Shown: one piece after another, positions 52,371 to 61,211 of the stretch | Layout: every line of letters starts with the position of its first letter | How positions within the stretch are numbered: position 1 is the stretch's first letter | Assembly (NCBI RefSeq): GCF_042485795.1 | Contig: NZ_CP169368.1 | Span: 558,001 to 622,000, forward strand | Source of the DNA: Lonepinella sp042485795 | GTDB taxonomy: Bacteria; Pseudomonadota; Gammaproteobacteria; Enterobacterales; Pasteurellaceae | Direction of reading: 5' to 3' | DNA length: 64,000 nt | Position numbers and translations under genes: made by a program | The notes under the pieces: model-generated | What the model saw: only the letters and a program-made list of their open reading frames with translations | Told to the model about the DNA's origin: nothing | The model's database searches: none

Positions 52371-53108
52371 ATGATTGAACGACAAGATCAAAATTGCTTT
52401 TTTTTATTAGCGAATGACAGTTATGCTGAACTCAATTATCGTCAATTTTTTAGTCCAGATTACTGGTTAAAAAAAGAGCGAGTTTCAGGCACCGCCAAAG
52501 GACGTGGCACCACTTATTTTTTACAAACCGATGATCTGTTCGGTGTTAATGCCAGCTTACGCCATTACTATCGTGGCGGATTATGGGGCAAAATTATTCG
52601 AGATCGCTACCGTTTTACCGCACTTTCACAAACACGCAGTTTTGCCGAATTACGTTTGTTGCAAAAATTATACTTGGCTGGTTTACCTGTGCCGAAGCCG
52701 ATTATGGCGGTCGTTGAAAAAGGCAAATTAGGTATTTGTTATCGTGCCGATATTTTGATGGAAAAAATCGAAAATGCTCAGGATTTAACCGCACTTTTAC
52801 AACATCAAACCTTGCTCTCAGAAATTTGGCAACAGATTGGCGGCTTAATTCGCCAGTTGCACGATTTACAAATTTGCCATACGGATTTAAACGCCCATAA
52901 TATTTTGCTCCAACAGACAGAAACAGGGCAAAAATGTTGGTTGTTAGATTTTGATAAGTGCGGTGAAAAATCAGGGGATTTTTGGAAACAAGGCAATCTT
53001 GAACGGTTACAGCGTTCTTTTCATAAGGAAATTGAACGTATGAAAATTCAATTTAGTACGCAAAATTGGCAAGATTTATTAAGCGGTTATCACAATCGCC
53101 AGATTTAA
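52371..53108 (+). CDS. kdkA: Kdo kinase
   Basis: 245 residues (H. influenzae KdkA 241). The kinase-like fold has 'GTAKGRGTTYFL' (nucleotide loop), 'HTDLNAHNILL' (catalytic Asp) and 'LLDFDKCGEKS' (metal Asp). It phosphorylates position 4 of the single Kdo in Haemophilus-type lipid A-core. It is divergent from opsX, the next enzyme. Three uptake signals fall within the reading frame (52617, 52789, 52957), a high density for one short gene. Confidence 0.93.
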   Translation: MIERQDQNCFFLLANDSYAELNYRQFFSPDYWLKKERVSGTAKGRGTTYFLQTDDLFGVNASLRHYYRGGLWGKIIRDRYRFTALSQTRSFAELRLLQKLYLAGLPVPKPIMAVVEKGKLGICYRADILMEKIENAQDLTALLQHQTLLSEIWQQIGGLIRQLHDLQICHTDLNAHNILLQQTETGQKCWLLDFDKCGEKSGDFWKQGNLERLQRSFHKEIERMKIQFSTQNWQDLLSGYHNRQI

Positions 53109-53159
53109 TGATAGAATACCGCAAATTTTTTTGAATAGATAAAATAATTAGGAATACCA

Positions 53160-54875
53160 ATGCGTACAAGTCAATATTTATTTTCAACGCTAAAAGAAAC
53201 CCCGAATGATGCTCAAGTGGTGAGCCATCAGTTAATGCTAAGAGCAGGTATGATTCGCCCAATGGCATCTGGCTTATATAACTGGTTGCCAACAGGTGTT
53301 AAAGTATTGAAAAAAGTTGAAAATATTATTCGTGAAGAAATGAACAAAGGTGGTGCCATTGAAGTGCTAATGCCCGTGGTGCAACCTGCCGAACTTTGGC
53401 AAGAATCAGGGCGTTGGCAGGATTATGGTGCGGAGTTATTGCGTTTTACCGATCGTGGTAAACGTGATTTTGTGTTAGGACCTACTCACGAAGAAGTGAT
53501 CACCGATTTAGTTCGCCGTGAAATCAGTTCTTACAAACAGTTACCGTTGAATTTATATCAAATTCAAACCAAATTCCGTGACGAAGTTCGTCCACGTTTT
53601 GGCGTAATGCGTTCCCGTGAATTTGTGATGAAAGACGCTTATTCTTTCCACACCACGAAAGAAAGTTTACAACAAACTTATGATGTGATGTATCAGGTTT
53701 ATAGCAACATTTTCAATCGGTTAAACTTAGATTTCCGTGCAGTACAAGCGGATACAGGTTCAATCGGTGGTTCCGCATCACATGAGTTTCAAGTGCTGGC
53801 TCAAAGCGGTGAAGATGATGTGGTATTTTCTACCGAAAGTGATTTTGCCGCCAATATTGAATTAGCGGAAGCGGTGGCAGTGGGTGAACACCAACAACCA
53901 ACCAAAGCTATGGAATTAGTGGATACGCCAAATGCCAAAACCATTGCGGAATTGGTAGAACAGTTTAATCTGCCGATTGAGAAAACCGCCAAAACCTTGA
54001 TTGTAAAAGGGGCTACAGAAGAACAGCCGTTAATCGCCTTAATCTTACGTGGTGATCATGAATTAAATGAAGTTAAAGCTCAAAAACACCCGTTAGTCGC
54101 TGATCCATTAGAATTTGCTGACGAAGCAACAATTAAAGCCAAAATTGGGGCAGGTGTGGGTTCACTCGGTGTGGTGAATTTACCGATTCCAGCGGTGATT
54201 GATCGCTCCGTGGCATTAATGTCTGATTTTAGTGTAGGAGCGAATATTGACGGCAAACATTATTTCAATGTGAACTGGGAACGTGATGTGGTGTTACCTG
54301 AGATTTTTGATTTGCGTAACGTAGTCGAGGGTGATCCAAGTCCAGACGGAAAAGGCACATTGCAAATTAAACGAGGCATTGAAGTGGGGCATATTTTCCA
54401 ACTGGGGACTAAATATTCCGAAGCCATGAAAGCCACCGTGCAAGGCGAAGACGGCAAACCGTTGGTGATGACGATGGGTTGCTATGGTGTAGGTGTGACT
54501 CGTGTAGTGGCAGCTGCCATTGAACAACATCATGATGAGCGTGGAATTATTTGGTCAAGCGATGAGATTGCCCCATTTACTGTGGCGATTGTGCCAATGA
54601 ATATGCACAAATCCGACACAGTGCAACAATTCTCCGAAGATTTATACCGCACTTTACAATCGCAAGGTGTCGATGTGATTTTTGACGATCGCAAAGAACG
54701 CCCTGGTGTTATGTTTGCAGATATGGAGTTAATCGGTGTACCGCACATGGTCGTGATTGGTGAGAAAAATCTAGCGAATGGCGAAATTGAATATAAAAAC
54801 CGCCGTACAGGGGAAAAGCAGATGATTGCAAAAGATGAACTGTTGGCGTTCTTAAAAGAGAATGTGAAAGCCTAG
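53160..54875 (+). CDS. proS: Prolyl-tRNA synthetase
   Basis: 571 residues (E. coli 572), bacterial type with an inserted editing domain (about 230-390) of the YbaK-like fold. Class II motifs: motif 1 'MIRPMASGLYNWLPTG', motif 2 'FRDEVRPRFGVMRSREFVMKDAYSFH' (parts), motif 3 'GCYGVGVTRVVAAAIEQ'. It charges tRNA-Pro and removes mis-charged Ala. It begins 51 bp after kdkA. Confidence 0.97.
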   Translation: MRTSQYLFSTLKETPNDAQVVSHQLMLRAGMIRPMASGLYNWLPTGVKVLKKVENIIREEMNKGGAIEVLMPVVQPAELWQESGRWQDYGAELLRFTDRGKRDFVLGPTHEEVITDLVRREISSYKQLPLNLYQIQTKFRDEVRPRFGVMRSREFVMKDAYSFHTTKESLQQTYDVMYQVYSNIFNRLNLDFRAVQADTGSIGGSASHEFQVLAQSGEDDVVFSTESDFAANIELAEAVAVGEHQQPTKAMELVDTPNAKTIAELVEQFNLPIEKTAKTLIVKGATEEQPLIALILRGDHELNEVKAQKHPLVADPLEFADEATIKAKIGAGVGSLGVVNLPIPAVIDRSVALMSDFSVGANIDGKHYFNVNWERDVVLPEIFDLRNVVEGDPSPDGKGTLQIKRGIEVGHIFQLGTKYSEAMKATVQGEDGKPLVMTMGCYGVGVTRVVAAAIEQHHDERGIIWSSDEIAPFTVAIVPMNMHKSDTVQQFSEDLYRTLQSQGVDVIFDDRKERPGVMFADMELIGVPHMVVIGEKNLANGEIEYKNRRTGEKQMIAKDELLAFLKENVKA

Positions 54876-54881
54876 AGATAA

Positions 54882-54912
54882 AAATGACCGCCAAAGTGCG
54901 GTCATTTTTTTG
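54882..54912 (+). terminator. Intrinsic terminator after proS
   Basis: AAAATGACCGC pairs with GCGGTCATTTT (11 bp) across a 6-nt loop, with a T-run. An uptake signal core is in the right arm. It stands between proS and the convergent modC. Confidence 0.9.
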
Positions 54913-54919
54913 CCTGTTT

Positions 54920-55612
54920 TTATCCTTTCCATTTCTCAAACAAGGGTGAATTAACCACATTTTCCACCTTATCAAAAGCAATCATTTTGCCGTTTTCTAT
55001 TAAGATGACTTGCTCTGCCAATGTTGTGAGTTCATCAATACTATGGGTGACATACAAAATTGGAATAGCGATTTGTTGAGCGAGGTTTTCTAAATAGCTT
55101 AATAACTCTTGTTTACGCGGTAAATCAAGGGCGGATAAGGGTTCGTCCATCAGCAACATTTCCGGTTGACTTAATAACGCTCGTCCAATGGCGACCCGTT
55201 GTTTTTCCCCGCCAGACAGGCTGATTGGGTAGCGATTGAGTAAATGTTCGATACCAAGTAGTTGTACAATTCGGTCAAATTCCACCGCACTTTTTTTGCT
55301 TTTGGTATGAATGGCGTAGCGTAAATTGCCTTTTACGGAATAGTGTGGAAATAAACGTCCATCTTGGAATACATAGCCCATCTGGCGTTTATTGGGTGGT
55401 AGGCAGATGCCGTTATCGGTATCCACTAACACTTTGTCATTGAGTTTAATATAGCCTTGGTCAGGGTGAATTAAGCCACTGATTAAATTAATCACGGTGG
55501 ATTTTCCCGAACCTGATAAGCCAAAAAGTGCGGTAACATTTTGGCTTGGAATTTGGGCGTTAAGTTGTAATTCAAAATTGCCTAAGCGTTTACTTACATT
55601 AATTTCTAGCAT
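54920..55612 (-). CDS. modC: Molybdate ABC transporter ATPase lacking the MOP domain
   Basis: 230 residues, against about 350 for full ModC. Walker A 'GLSGSGKSTVINLISGL', the signature 'SLSGGEKQRVAIGRALL', Walker B 'LLMDEPLSALD' and the H-loop 'YVTHSID' are intact. 'PPNKRQMGYVFQDGRLFPHYSVKGNLRY' is ModC-like. The chain stops at 'LFEKWKG', so the C-terminal MOP/TOBE molybdate-sensing domain is absent. The stop is eight bases from the proS terminator, leaving no room for the missing part. It overlaps modB by 14 bp. It may still drive transport without feedback inhibition. Confidence 0.85.
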   Translation of the reverse strand: MLEINVSKRLGNFELQLNAQIPSQNVTALFGLSGSGKSTVINLISGLIHPDQGYIKLNDKVLVDTDNGICLPPNKRQMGYVFQDGRLFPHYSVKGNLRYAIHTKSKKSAVEFDRIVQLLGIEHLLNRYPISLSGGEKQRVAIGRALLSQPEMLLMDEPLSALDLPRKQELLSYLENLAQQIAIPILYVTHSIDELTTLAEQVILIENGKMIAFDKVENVVNSPLFEKWKG

Positions 55613-56315
55613 CAGATTGCCCCAATTTTTGTTGTGTCCGTTTGGCGAGCCATTCGGAAATAATCAGCGAGAGTAACGCAATAATAATGGAAATTAAACA
55701 AAGGCGAGCTGCTGCACCCTCGGCATTTGGGGTTTCGATAAAGGAATACATGGCGAGCGGTATGGTTTGGGTGACATTGGGAATGTTAGACACAAAGGTA
55801 ATGGTTGCCCCAAATTCACCAAGGGAACGAGCAAAGCCTAAAATCATACCTGCCAAAATACCCGGGAAAGCTAAAGGTAAGGTGATGGTGTAAAAGGTTC
55901 GCCATGGTGAAGATCCGAGTGTTAGTGCGGCTTGTTCAAGACGCATATCAATGCTTTCAATGGCTAAACGGATAGAACGTACCACTAAGGGAAATGCAAC
56001 CACGGCGGAAGCTAAAATCGCACCGTTAAGGCTAAAGCCAAAGGTAAAACCAAACCATTGCGAAATATATTTCCCGATAAACCCATTGCGTCCCATGGAA
56101 ATCAGTAGTAAGTAACCGATTACCACAGGCGGTAACACAAGCGGTAAATGAACAATGCCGTTAAGTAAGGATTTACCCCAGAACGTTTTGCGAGCTAATA
56201 ACCACGCAATCGCAATCGCAAAGGGTAATGCCCAAATATTCGCCCAAAATGCCACTTTTAGGCTTAAAATAATGGCATTTATTTCAGAGGGGGATAGTTT
56301 TATATAGTCAATCAT
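55599..56315 (-). CDS. modB: Molybdate ABC transporter permease
   Basis: 238 residues (E. coli 229). About five membrane segments and the EAA loop 'EQAALTLGSSPWRTFYTITLPLAFPGILAGMILGFARSLGEFGAT' (core features AALTLG, GEFGAT) fit ModB. 'LVLPPVVIGYLLL' is another hallmark. It should work with ModC. No periplasmic binding protein modA is next to it: the gene upstream is gpt. modA may be elsewhere in the genome. Confidence 0.88.
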   Translation of the reverse strand: MIDYIKLSPSEINAIILSLKVAFWANIWALPFAIAIAWLLARKTFWGKSLLNGIVHLPLVLPPVVIGYLLLISMGRNGFIGKYISQWFGFTFGFSLNGAILASAVVAFPLVVRSIRLAIESIDMRLEQAALTLGSSPWRTFYTITLPLAFPGILAGMILGFARSLGEFGATITFVSNIPNVTQTIPLAMYSFIETPNAEGAAARLCLISIIIALLSLIISEWLAKRTQQKLGQSDARN

Positions 56316-56337
56316 ATAGCGAATTTAGTTATTACAA

Positions 56338-56359
56338 GGGCGGACACACAGGTCCGCCC
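56338..56359. terminator. Hairpin between gpt and modB
   Basis: GGGCGGAC-ACACAG-GTCCGCCC, a perfect 8-bp stem, 19 bp after gpt. Probably ends gpt transcription. It belongs to the GC-rich hairpin family. Confidence 0.6.
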
Positions 56360-56378
56360 CAACAAGTATTTTATGTAA

Positions 56379-56837
56379 TTATTTACGTACAATCGGAGGA
56401 ACAAATCCTAAGCCTAAATCCCACGGCTGTTCAATCCACGTATTTTGCGGAATATCAATGACGTAATCATCGACTAATGATGCACCAGCAGGTTTAGCAA
56501 AAACCGTGACAAATTTTGCTTTTGGATACATTTTGCGAATTTCGCGAGCGGTGTTTCCCGTATCGACTAAATCATCGACAACGATAAAGCCTTCACCGTC
56601 CGTTTGAGCAGCGTGTAAGACTTTTAATTCGCCTTGTTGATCATGATCGTAGCTTGAAATACACACGGTTTCAACGTGACGTAAACCCAATTCACGTGCT
56701 AATACGGCAGCAGGAAATAAACCGCCACGGCTGACGGCAATAATGCCTTTCCATTGTGTTGCTGGTAATAAACGCTCAGCTAGTTTGCGAGCGTGCATTT
56801 GGAACATATCCCAAGTGACAACATATTTTTCACTCAT
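56379..56837 (-). CDS. gpt: Xanthine-guanine phosphoribosyltransferase
   Basis: 152 residues (E. coli 152). The PRPP loop is 'FIVVDDLVDTGNTAREIR', with 'IIAVSRGGLFPAAVLARELG' and 'WIEQPWDLGLGFVPP'. It salvages guanine and xanthine to the nucleotides. Same direction as modBC, but separated by the hairpin. Confidence 0.95.
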   Translation of the reverse strand: MSEKYVVTWDMFQMHARKLAERLLPATQWKGIIAVSRGGLFPAAVLARELGLRHVETVCISSYDHDQQGELKVLHAAQTDGEGFIVVDDLVDTGNTAREIRKMYPKAKFVTVFAKPAGASLVDDYVIDIPQNTWIEQPWDLGLGFVPPIVRK

Positions 56838-57025
56838 AATTTTACCCTTAACTGATTTGAGAGAAATTTAAAAATTGCGTAAGGATACCATTTTCCCCGT
56901 AGTGAATACCAGAATTTTTATTTTTTACACCGCACTTTTTGCGAAAAATAATAGAAATATCAGGAATGTTTGTACAAATCCAGAAATTGATCCATAATTG
57001 AAAGGTTTTTTAAGGAGAATTTATT

Positions 57026-58483
57026 ATGTCAGATATTCAAGTATTACAACCAAAACGTTTATGGCAATGGTTTGATCGCCTTTGTGCCATTCCACGTCCA
57101 TCACATCACGAAGAAAAAGTTGCAAAATTTATTGTGGATTGGGCGAATGAGAAAGGTTTTTTTGTAGAACGTGATCAAATTGGTAACGTATTAATTCGTA
57201 AACCTGCCACCAAAGGTATGGAAAATCGTCAAAAAGTCGCCTTGCAAGCCCATCTGGATATGGTACCGCAAGCCAATGAAGGTTCTACCCATAATTTTTT
57301 AACCGATCCAATTTTACCTTATGTTGATGGTGAGTGGGTAAAAGCCAAAGGGACAACCTTGGGATCAGATAATGGAGTCGGTTTGGCATCAGCATTAGCG
57401 GTATTAGACAGTGAAGATTTAGCTCACCCAGAATTAGAAGTATTGTGTACGATGACTGAAGAAGCTGGCATGGACGGGGCACATAATTTAAAAGCCAACT
57501 GGTTGCAATCAAGCCTAATGATTAATACTGATACAGAAGAAATAGGTGAGGTTTATATTGGTTGTGCTGGCGGTGAAGATGCGAAAGTAAGTTTACCGAT
57601 TCAACGGGAGAAAAATACTTTTACTAAGACCTATCAAGTTTCTTTAAAAGGGTTACGTGGTGGTCACTCAGGCAGTGAAATTAATACAAATCGAGTGAAT
57701 GCGATTAAATTATTTGCTCGTTTCTTAGCAAATATTGAACAAACTCAAGCCTTTCCATTTGCTTTAGCGGAAATCCGAGGTGGCTCGGTGCGTAATGCAA
57801 TTCCACGTGAAGCATACGCGATTGTTTGTGTAGATGATGAAAACGCTTTAAAAACTGCGGTGCAAAATTTCCAAGATTTTTTACAGAATGAACTGGCTAT
57901 TGCGGAACCGAAAGCGATCATTTCGGTTTTATCAGTGGATAATCCAGAAACTATTTTTGATCAAGCCTCCACTCATAAAGCAATACATTTGCTTAATGCT
58001 TTGCCGAATGGGGTAGATCGTTATAGTGATGTCGTTGATGGCGTGGTGGAAACATCAAGCAGTATCGGTGTGTTAAAAACCGAAGACGATGAAGTAACAG
58101 GGCTGATTTTAATTCGCTCTTTAGTTGAAAGTGGTAAGCAATATGTGGCAAGTTTATTGTCATCTTTGACATCTTTATGTGGTGCAACAGTAACACTTTC
58201 TGGCAATTATCCTGGCTGGAAACCTCACCCAGATACTGATATTTTGCGTTTAACCCAACGCATTTATGCGGAAATATTAGGTGTTGAACCAACCATTAAA
58301 GTCATTCATGCAGGGTTGGAATGTGGCTTAATTAAACAGGCTTATCCAACGATGGAAATTGTGTCTTTTGGACCAACCATTGAGAATGCTCATTCCCCTG
58401 ATGAGAAAGTGCATATTCCTGCTGTACAAATTTATTGGGAGCTATTGACCAAAGTATTGGCGAATATTCCAGAACAAAAATAA
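57026..58483 (+). CDS. pepD: Aminoacyl-histidine dipeptidase (peptidase D)
   Basis: 485 residues (E. coli 485). The M20 zinc motifs: 'LQAHLDMVPQ' (His and Asp), 'TTLGSDNGVGLASALAVL' (Asp bridging), 'CTMTEEAGMDGA' (catalytic Glu and zinc Glu) and a final His in 'ENAHSPDEKVHI'. It cleaves carnosine and other Xaa-His dipeptides in the cytosol. It has AAGGAGAA before the start. gpt lies divergently upstream, the same neighbourhood as E. coli pepD-gpt. Confidence 0.95.
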   Translation: MSDIQVLQPKRLWQWFDRLCAIPRPSHHEEKVAKFIVDWANEKGFFVERDQIGNVLIRKPATKGMENRQKVALQAHLDMVPQANEGSTHNFLTDPILPYVDGEWVKAKGTTLGSDNGVGLASALAVLDSEDLAHPELEVLCTMTEEAGMDGAHNLKANWLQSSLMINTDTEEIGEVYIGCAGGEDAKVSLPIQREKNTFTKTYQVSLKGLRGGHSGSEINTNRVNAIKLFARFLANIEQTQAFPFALAEIRGGSVRNAIPREAYAIVCVDDENALKTAVQNFQDFLQNELAIAEPKAIISVLSVDNPETIFDQASTHKAIHLLNALPNGVDRYSDVVDGVVETSSSIGVLKTEDDEVTGLILIRSLVESGKQYVASLLSSLTSLCGATVTLSGNYPGWKPHPDTDILRLTQRIYAEILGVEPTIKVIHAGLECGLIKQAYPTMEIVSFGPTIENAHSPDEKVHIPAVQIYWELLTKVLANIPEQK

Positions 58484-58595
58484 ACAGAAAAATTCGGGGC
58501 AGCTAAAAATTTGATATGAAAATAGTGAAGAAAGTGATACAATCGCTCGTTCTTAAAAATGTCCCGAATTTTATATTTTATTGATAGGTTAATTT

Positions 58596-59009
58596 ATGGC
58601 TCTTGTAACCGAGAAAAAGAAAAATGCACCTGAGCAAACAACAGGGCAAAAATCCGTTGGTTTAAACCGTTTATTATGGTTATTAGCTATCGTTGTAATC
58701 ATTGTCGCTGCGGTAGGTAATATTTATTTTGCAGAACAGTATTCAACCGCTATTCGTGTGGTCGGTATTGTGCTATTAATTGCCGTTGCTTTAGGCTTGG
58801 CAGCTATTACTAATCAAGGAGCAAAAGCTCTCGCTTTCTTTAGTGATGCTCGTGTTGAAATGCGTAGAGTAGTTTGGCCAACGCGTTCCGAAGCAATGCA
58901 AACCACATTAATTGTGGCAGGCGTGACGGTAGTTGTTTCATTAATTTTATGGGCGTTTGACAGCATTATTATTAGCGTCCTTGATTTCTTAACCAACTTG
59001 AGATTCTAA
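58596..59009 (+). CDS. secE: SecE, preprotein translocase subunit
   Basis: 137 residues (E. coli 127). Three membrane segments (about 27-45, 53-72 and 105-130) as in enteric SecE. The conserved cytosolic helix 'FFSDARVEMRRVVWPTRSEAMQTT' is read in pieces (EMRRVVWPTR). It is the essential clamp around SecY. It starts the cluster secE-nusG-rplKAJL-rpoBC; nusG is four bases downstream. Confidence 0.94.
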   Translation: MALVTEKKKNAPEQTTGQKSVGLNRLLWLLAIVVIIVAAVGNIYFAEQYSTAIRVVGIVLLIAVALGLAAITNQGAKALAFFSDARVEMRRVVWPTRSEAMQTTLIVAGVTVVVSLILWAFDSIIISVLDFLTNLRF

Positions 59010-59013
59010 TCCT

Positions 59014-59568
59014 ATGACAGAAACGACAACAGCTAAAAAACGTTGGTATGTATTACAGGCTTTCTCTGGTTTTGAAGGTCGAGTAGCCACAACATTGCGT
59101 GAATATATTAAGTTAAACCACATGGAAGATCAGTTCGGTGAAGTGCTTGTACCTACCGAAGAAGTGATTGAAAACGTGGCGGGTAAACGTCGTAAAAGCG
59201 AACGCAAATTCTTTCCAGGCTATGTGTTAGTGCAAATGGAAATGAATGATTATACATGGCAGTTGGTACGTAGTGTGCCACGTGTGATGGGTTTTATTGG
59301 CGGAACCCCAGATAAGCCCTTGCCAATTAGCCAACGTGAAGCCGATATTATTTTAAACCGAGTAGAACAAAATGCGGATAAACCACGTCCTAAAAACACT
59401 TTCCAACCAGGTGAAGAAGTGCGTGTTACTGAAGGTCCATTCGCTGACTTTAATGGTACCGTGGAAGAAGTGGATTATGAAAAAGGTCGGGTTAAAGTAT
59501 CTGTGTCTATTTTTGGTCGTGCGACACCAGTTGAGCTTGAATTTGGTCAAGTAGAAAAAGCTCACTAA
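59014..59568 (+). CDS. nusG: NusG, transcription elongation/termination factor
   Basis: 184 residues (E. coli 181). The NGN domain starts 'RWYVLQAFSGFEGRVATTL' and includes 'RKFFPGYVLVQMEMND' and 'VRSVPRVMGFIGG'. The KOW domain has 'GEEVRVTEGPFADFNGTVEEVDY' near the C-terminus. It links RNA polymerase to Rho and to the ribosome. A hairpin follows it before the rplK promoter. Confidence 0.96.
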   Translation: MTETTTAKKRWYVLQAFSGFEGRVATTLREYIKLNHMEDQFGEVLVPTEEVIENVAGKRRKSERKFFPGYVLVQMEMNDYTWQLVRSVPRVMGFIGGTPDKPLPISQREADIILNRVEQNADKPRPKNTFQPGEEVRVTEGPFADFNGTVEEVDYEKGRVKVSVSIFGRATPVELEFGQVEKAH

Positions 59569-59571
59569 ATT

Positions 59572-59607
59572 TACTGCACTTTCTTATTCTCAGAGCAAAG
59601 TGCGGTA
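59572..59607 (+). terminator. Hairpin after nusG
   Basis: TACTGCACTTT and AAAGTGCGGTA pair (one T-G) across a 14-nt loop, followed by TTATTTTC. The right arm is an uptake signal. It separates secE-nusG from the ribosomal protein promoter. Confidence 0.65.
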
Positions 59608-59646
59608 TTATTTTCTAAAGTTTTGTTGATTTTATCAACCTTAGAC

Positions 59647-59763
59647 TTGAAATCTCGGTTGTATTTGATTAAAATGCAACCCTTTTTAACGCTTGCATTC
59701 GCAAGGAAACACACAGGGGAGCTGATTTTCAGCGTTATCACCCAAATATAAGGAAACTTAAAA
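59647..59763 (+). promoter_or_regulatory. rplK promoter and L11-L1 leader
   Basis: TTGAAA at 59647-59652, a 17-bp spacer and TAAAAT at 59670-59675 form a good sigma-70 promoter. The remaining leader before rplK is where the L1 protein is known to bind and repress in enterics. I infer L1 control from position; the site itself was not verified. Confidence 0.6.
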
Positions 59764-60192
59764 ATGGCAAAAAAAGTCCAAGCCTACGTTAAGCTACAAG
59801 TAGCAGCTGGTATGGCTAACCCATCACCACCAGTTGGTCCTGCATTAGGTCAACAAGGTGTGAACATTATGGAATTCTGTAAAGCATTCAACGCTCGTAC
59901 TGAGAGCTTAGAAAAAGGTTTACCAATTCCAGTTGTAATTACTGTTTATGCAGACCGTTCATTCACATTCATTACTAAAACTCCACCAGCTGCAGTATTA
60001 TTGAAAAAAGCTGTAGGTATTAAATCTGGTTCAGGTAAACCGAACAAAGATAAAGTGGGTACAGTAACTCAAGCACAACTTCGTCAAATCGCTGAAACTA
60101 AAGCAGCCGATATGACTGGTGCAACTATCGAAACCAAAATGAAATCAATCGCTGGTACTGCTCGTTCAATGGGCTTAGTGGTGGAGGAATAA
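59764..60192 (+). CDS. rplK: Ribosomal protein L11
   Basis: 142 residues (E. coli 142). 'VKLQVAAGMANPSPPVGPALGQQGVNIMEFCKAFNA' core features (PPVGPALGQ, NIMEFCK) and the C-terminal 'RQIAETKAADMTGATIETKMKSIAGTARSMGL' rRNA-binding domain in part. L11 forms the GTPase-centre stalk base. rplA starts four bases after the stop. Confidence 0.98.
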   Translation: MAKKVQAYVKLQVAAGMANPSPPVGPALGQQGVNIMEFCKAFNARTESLEKGLPIPVVITVYADRSFTFITKTPPAAVLLKKAVGIKSGSGKPNKDKVGTVTQAQLRQIAETKAADMTGATIETKMKSIAGTARSMGLVVEE

Positions 60193-60196
60193 TACA

Positions 60197-60886
60197 ATGG
60201 CTAAATTGACTAAAAAAATGAAAGCAATCAAAGCTGGCGTAGATTCTACTAAAGCGTATGAAATTAACGAAGCCATTGCAGTGTTAAAACAATTTGCAAC
60301 CGCTAAATTCAAAGAAAGCGTTGATGTGGCAGTAAACTTAGGTATTGATCCACGTAAATCAGATCAAAACGTGCGTGGTGCCACTGTGTTACCACATGGT
60401 ACAGGTCGTGAAGTGCGTGTTGCAGTGTTCACTCAAGGCGCCAATGCAGAAGCAGCGAAAGCCGCTGGTGCAGACTTAGTGGGTATGGAAGATCTTGCAG
60501 AGCAAGTGAAAAAAGGCGAAATGAACTTTGACGTAGTTATTGCTTCTCCAGATGCAATGCGTGTGGTTGGTCAATTAGGTCAAGTATTAGGTCCACGTGG
60601 CTTGATGCCAAACCCGAAAGTCGGTACTGTAACACCAAACGTAGCAGAAGCGGTTAAAAACGCAAAATCTGGTCAGGTTCGTTACCGTAATGATAAAAAT
60701 GGTATTATCCATTCCACTATCGGTAAAGCGGATTTCTCTGCAGAACAATTAAAAGAAAACTTACAAGCACTTTTAGCAGCGTTAGTGAAAGCTAAACCAA
60801 CCACTGCTAAAGGTATCTTTATCAAGAAAGTAAGCATCTCTACCACTATGGGTGCAGGTGTGGCTGTTGATCAGTCTTCACTTTAA
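60197..60886 (+). CDS. rplA: Ribosomal protein L1
   Basis: 229 residues (E. coli 234). 'AVNLGIDPRKSDQNVRGATVLPHGTG' and 'LGPRGLMPNPKVGTVTPNV' are the conserved L1 blocks. It binds 23S rRNA at the L1 stalk and also its own mRNA leader to limit rplKA translation. A strong hairpin follows. Confidence 0.98.
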   Translation: MAKLTKKMKAIKAGVDSTKAYEINEAIAVLKQFATAKFKESVDVAVNLGIDPRKSDQNVRGATVLPHGTGREVRVAVFTQGANAEAAKAAGADLVGMEDLAEQVKKGEMNFDVVIASPDAMRVVGQLGQVLGPRGLMPNPKVGTVTPNVAEAVKNAKSGQVRYRNDKNGIIHSTIGKADFSAEQLKENLQALLAALVKAKPTTAKGIFIKKVSISTTMGAGVAVDQSSL

Positions 60887-61211
60887 TTGATTGTTTGGTT
60901 TGGAAAAGTGCGGTTTTTTTTACCGTACTTTTTTATAGAAATGACTTTACCAGCAGGTGAAAGTCGTCTATAATTGCCGACCTAATTTTGCTATTTATAG
61001 CGAAATACTGATGGTGCTTGCCTCATCAAGCCCCGTCCAAGACCGTCGGTGGTTACATTAAATAGGTAATCTTAATATCCAACGTAGATGGTGAACAGAA
61101 AAAGAATTTTCTGCTTCTGTACACCGAAGTCGTCCTAATGGTTTATATTCAAATAGCCTATTAGGTAGTTTAATTCCGAGAAATCGGAGTGTATTCAGGA
61201 GCTAAAAGCCA
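60887..61211 (+). promoter_or_regulatory. rplJ promoter and L10 leader
   Basis: A 325-bp gap. After the rplA terminator, TTTACC at 60946-60951 and TATAAT at 60969-60974 (17-bp spacer) form a promoter. The transcribed leader from about 60981 to 61211 is long and structured. In enterics the matching leader binds L10(L12)4 and represses rplJL translation. The leader has several GC-rich segments (for example GACGACTTCGG-like pairing around 61125), but I did not fold it. An L10-leader role is therefore inferred from position and length. Confidence 0.65.
60904..60934 (+). terminator. Terminator after rplA
   Basis: AAAAGTGCGGT pairs with ACCGTACTTTT (one mismatch), with T-runs. The left arm is an uptake signal. 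Confidence 0.75.
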
